This document shows, piece by piece, positions 61,086 to 64,000 of a stretch of DNA of 64,000 nucleotides. The notes below the pieces were generated by a model. It saw only the letters and a program-made list of their open reading frames with translations, had not been told where the DNA came from and searched no databases. Position numbers and translations under genes: made by a program. Origin of the DNA: Prinia subflava (taxonomy: Eukaryota; Chordata; Aves; Passeriformes; Cisticolidae); the NCBI RefSeq assembly GCF_021018805.1, contig NC_086251.1, forward strand, positions 19,945,098-20,009,097, read 5' to 3'. The stretch's first letter is position 1; every line of letters starts with the position of its first letter.

Positions 61086-64000
61086 TCCTATAATTACTTG
61101 TTGAGACTAACTTGTTTGAATGTTTGTCTGTTGAGAGCTGCTGATGACTCTGTTAGTTTGCATTAGACTGTGAGTACTGTCTGCTGAAATAAATCTGGCA
61201 TTCATATTCTCCTCACAGAGCCTGAAGTTTTGCTCTATCAACACTTTTCTCAAGTTCACTGCATTAAGGATTCAATATGACAGGTTTGCACCTGGAGGCA
61301 AAGCCTGTTCCCTTCTCTCCCCTCATTCCCTAAAACCCCAAGTCTTTAATTTCCCTTTGTTCAGGATAAAATGATATGTAAAGTATGTGTTGCCATGGAT
61401 GCAAAACTGAGAGCCTATTGATCCTCCCCTTTACCAGGTAGATTTCAAGCAGAATATTTAACATCAGAGGGCACTACGGCATGGATTCCCAGACAGAGAC
61501 AGATTGGGGCAGGAAGAAACAACTTTAAAATTGATGTTCCCATAGCTCAAAAGTATCCTGGTGAAACAAAGGAACTCTTACTCCACCTGGGAAAGCTGCT
61601 GGACTTGTTCCCCATGTGCTCAGCAGCATTCCTCTGCCTGCACTCCCTCCCCTCCTCCATGCCTTCCCACCATGCCAAGGACATGGTCCATTCCCTTTCC
61701 CCCCACCAAACCCACTCAGATTTGAGCTGTATCCTATGGGAGAAATTTGTTGTGAGTGCCACAGATGGTGTAGCAATGGTGTTTTAAATGTCATGGGAGG
61801 GCGCTGTGAGAGAGAATGTCCGTGAGAGCTGCTGGAGGGTGCCCCACTGCTGAATAACCCATCAGGATCAAGCTGCCCATGCAGCTAGGGCAAGCAGGTA
61901 GGGAGAGTGGAACACACTGCCACTCATGGCACAGAGACTTCTGGAGATAACACCTCTGCTGCTGTGTTTTTCTCTTGCAGCAGATGAGAGCAAGCACCTG
62001 GATTTTATGCACAGTACGTGGGGTAATGTTGAGCCAGTGTAAGAGGCAATCATCTCACAAGAGTGTTATCATGCCAGAGAGGGACACAGTTGGGCTGTGG
62101 TATAAATAAAGGCATTTCAAAAGTGCTTTACGATGTTTCTCTAACCTAATTTCAACCTTATTTTTTTAATACTTATTGTTTTTGCCATGGCTTCATACCC
62201 TTTCCTTTCAGGAACAGCATATTTAACAGAACATCAATTTTCCATTGCCATTACGTTGGACGGTAGCCTCCACAGAACTCCTCTAAAATTGTTGCATTTA
62301 ATTTTGTCTAAAGAGTGTAGCGTTGCTTCCACGGACTTGCACCAAAATTGACTCATTTTGCTTCAGATTAATTTTTTCTCCACAAGATTGCATTATTACA
62401 GCCTGCACTTGTTCTTCATTGCCGTAAGCACATGCTTTTATCCAGCCTGGGTCATGTGTTAAATGCCTTTTCAGGAGAGTTTATATTTTTTATTGCTAGG
62501 CAAGCTCTGAGTACTTGTGGGCAGAGCACCACCAGAGCCCTGCTCAGCAGTGCCTGGTTCAGAGTAGAGGAGGCCAGAGGTGAGCACCAAGCTGAAATTA
62601 GCTTCTCATTCAAGCAGCTCCATGTCTCTGTTATTGGGGCAGAGGAAGGTGAGGGCATCTGCAGGAGCAGCACGGACCATTGTTTCCCTTGTTTCCAACA
62701 ATCACCTCGTTGTAGGGCCCTTGCTCCTTTGTCATTCATAAGAGCCACTGCTGCAGAAAGGCACTTTCTTTTTTCTAACTGAAAAGGGCTTTAATAAAGC
62801 TATTGTATTTGATCACTGGCTAAAGAAACAATAATTTAGCATAATAGAAAAAGATCATTAATGTTCAATGAACCTAACACTCTGCTCCAGTTTTTTGTTG
62901 CCCTAGAGAGATGGAGTAAACTCTTCTTCCTTAATTGAAGACTAAATAGAGTACATTTCATTTTTCATTTCCAACACTTCTTCCAATAGGCTTGTGATGT
63001 CTGCTAATGTGTGCTGAAAGGGGTGGACTGCCTGGCAGCAGCAGAGAAATTGGGTGGGAGGGTTTAGAGCACATAAAAACTCGTTTGTTCTTCATCAGAC
63101 AGCTCTCTAGGGCCTTCGACTTCTTTCTTGACAAGCCTAATTTCTAAAGCCCCTAAGGACCGTGCCAAGGAGATGCAGTAGTCCATTACATTACAAAACA
63201 GAGAGGAACAGAGGACAACGCTCACGTCCCCAAATGTCCCACAGCCATCTCTCCGTGGGACACCTATGTCCAGGGACATTGCTAAAATTGGAGTCTGGCT
63301 GGCATTTTGATCGGAAATGTAGTTTTGTATGAAACCAAGCTGATAAAAGCTTACAAGCGTAAGGTTTGCACCAACGCAGCTCTGGATTCAAATCCAAGGC
63401 CCACTCCCAGGAAAGCGCAGCCATTGTTCTTTGCACTGGAGACAGCTCAGGGCTGCCTCCATCTCTACAAATCACTTCAAGCACTTTAGAATTGTCATTT
63501 CGGTCACCTGCACTCACCCCCTTCCAGGGGCACGGCACAGTTCCTGTCCTGAGCTCTCCCATCCCAGGGCAGGAGGTGCCTCTGCATCTCCTTTGTCAGT
63601 GTTGCTGGCTGCGAGGTTGGCTCTGGCTCCTGTGGCCGGTGTGGGAGTGAGCTCTGGCCACGTTCACCTGTGTAAGACGAGGAGGTGAGACAAACGGACA
63701 AGCAGACACTGCTGCTTCAGCTCTGCCCAAGGAGCTTGCTGAGTAAAATGCCTGAGCTCAGCTGTCACGAAACAAGCGACTCCACGGAAAAGCTGTGGCA
63801 CAGCTAATAGCGGCAGTGTAGCCTTCATTTATGCAATAAAAAGGGCACCGCTAAGACTGGTTTTCCCCCAGAGTTTTCCTTGATGGATTTTGTCATTGGA
63901 GAGCGCACAATCCTCATTCCCTGATGTGCAACAAAAAAATTAGAGGACACAACAACCAGCAGTGAGAAGCAAACTGAAGCAAACCGGGTAGCAGTGCTGC

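Larger units (their letters stand above)
57269..64000. other. Intergenic region toward the next gene
   Basis: No supported coding gene. By conserved order TRIM44 would be expected further right on plus, but none of its coding sequence is recognisable here. It contains a possible SINE relic near 58985-59110, a T/G-rich stretch at about 60970-61085 and two repeat-free stretches with retained CpGs in AT-rich context (62100-62460, 63740-63960). Confidence 0.6.

Noticed and set aside
1..64000. CRISPR arrays, operons, tRNA or rRNA genes, viral genes
   Set aside because: None seen. The only regular short repeats are the minisatellite and microsatellites, without conserved repeat-spacer structure, and the window is vertebrate nuclear DNA.

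Overview
This window looks like nuclear DNA from a bird. It holds several CR1 retroposon fragments, old MIR-like SINE relics, small gene-linked CpG islands in an AT-rich background, and intron-split genes whose translations match vertebrate proteins. I cannot name the species; a neognath, possibly a songbird, is a guess. I see no prokaryotic, organellar or viral gene.

Only two protein-coding genes can be supported. The 5' part of PAMR1 (peptidase domain containing associated with muscle regeneration 1) is on the minus strand. Its signal-peptide exon is at 14651-14717, and two cysteine-rich exons are at 5967-6143 and 5064-5192. All three are joined in phase 1. The CUB, EGF, sushi and serine-protease-like exons known for this family are not visible and should lie beyond position 1. 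FJX1 (four-jointed box kinase 1) is on the plus strand as one complete intronless CDS at 47901-49181. It sits in a strong CpG island and has a small uORF just upstream. PAMR1 and FJX1 are divergent neighbours in the human 11p13 order (SLC1A2-PAMR1-FJX1-TRIM44), so the layout is conserved synteny. They are not an operon or a pathway; they share a neighbourhood and both make secretory-pathway proteins.

Layout: 1-5063 is PAMR1 intron 3 and contains an unexpected CpG island (about 2690-3470). 5193-5966 is intron 2 and 6144-14650 is intron 1. 14718-46079 is a gene-poor interval of about 31 kb with CR1 pieces, homopolymers and a 0.95-kb AGCT/CA minisatellite (30695-31640). 46080-49290 is the FJX1 promoter and gene island, and 49182 to about 50115 is its probable 3'UTR. 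50116-64000 is mostly noncoding, with one CR1 end, a 60-bp-period duplication, one spliced-looking open segment (57110-57268) and some stretches that look like conserved noncoding DNA.

I did not find a convincing new biological system. The leads most worth checking are the intronic CpG island with a minus-strand donor-like site, the FJX1 uORF, the hierarchical AGCT minisatellite, the overlapping donor sites at PAMR1 exon 1 and the candidate exon at 57110-57268.
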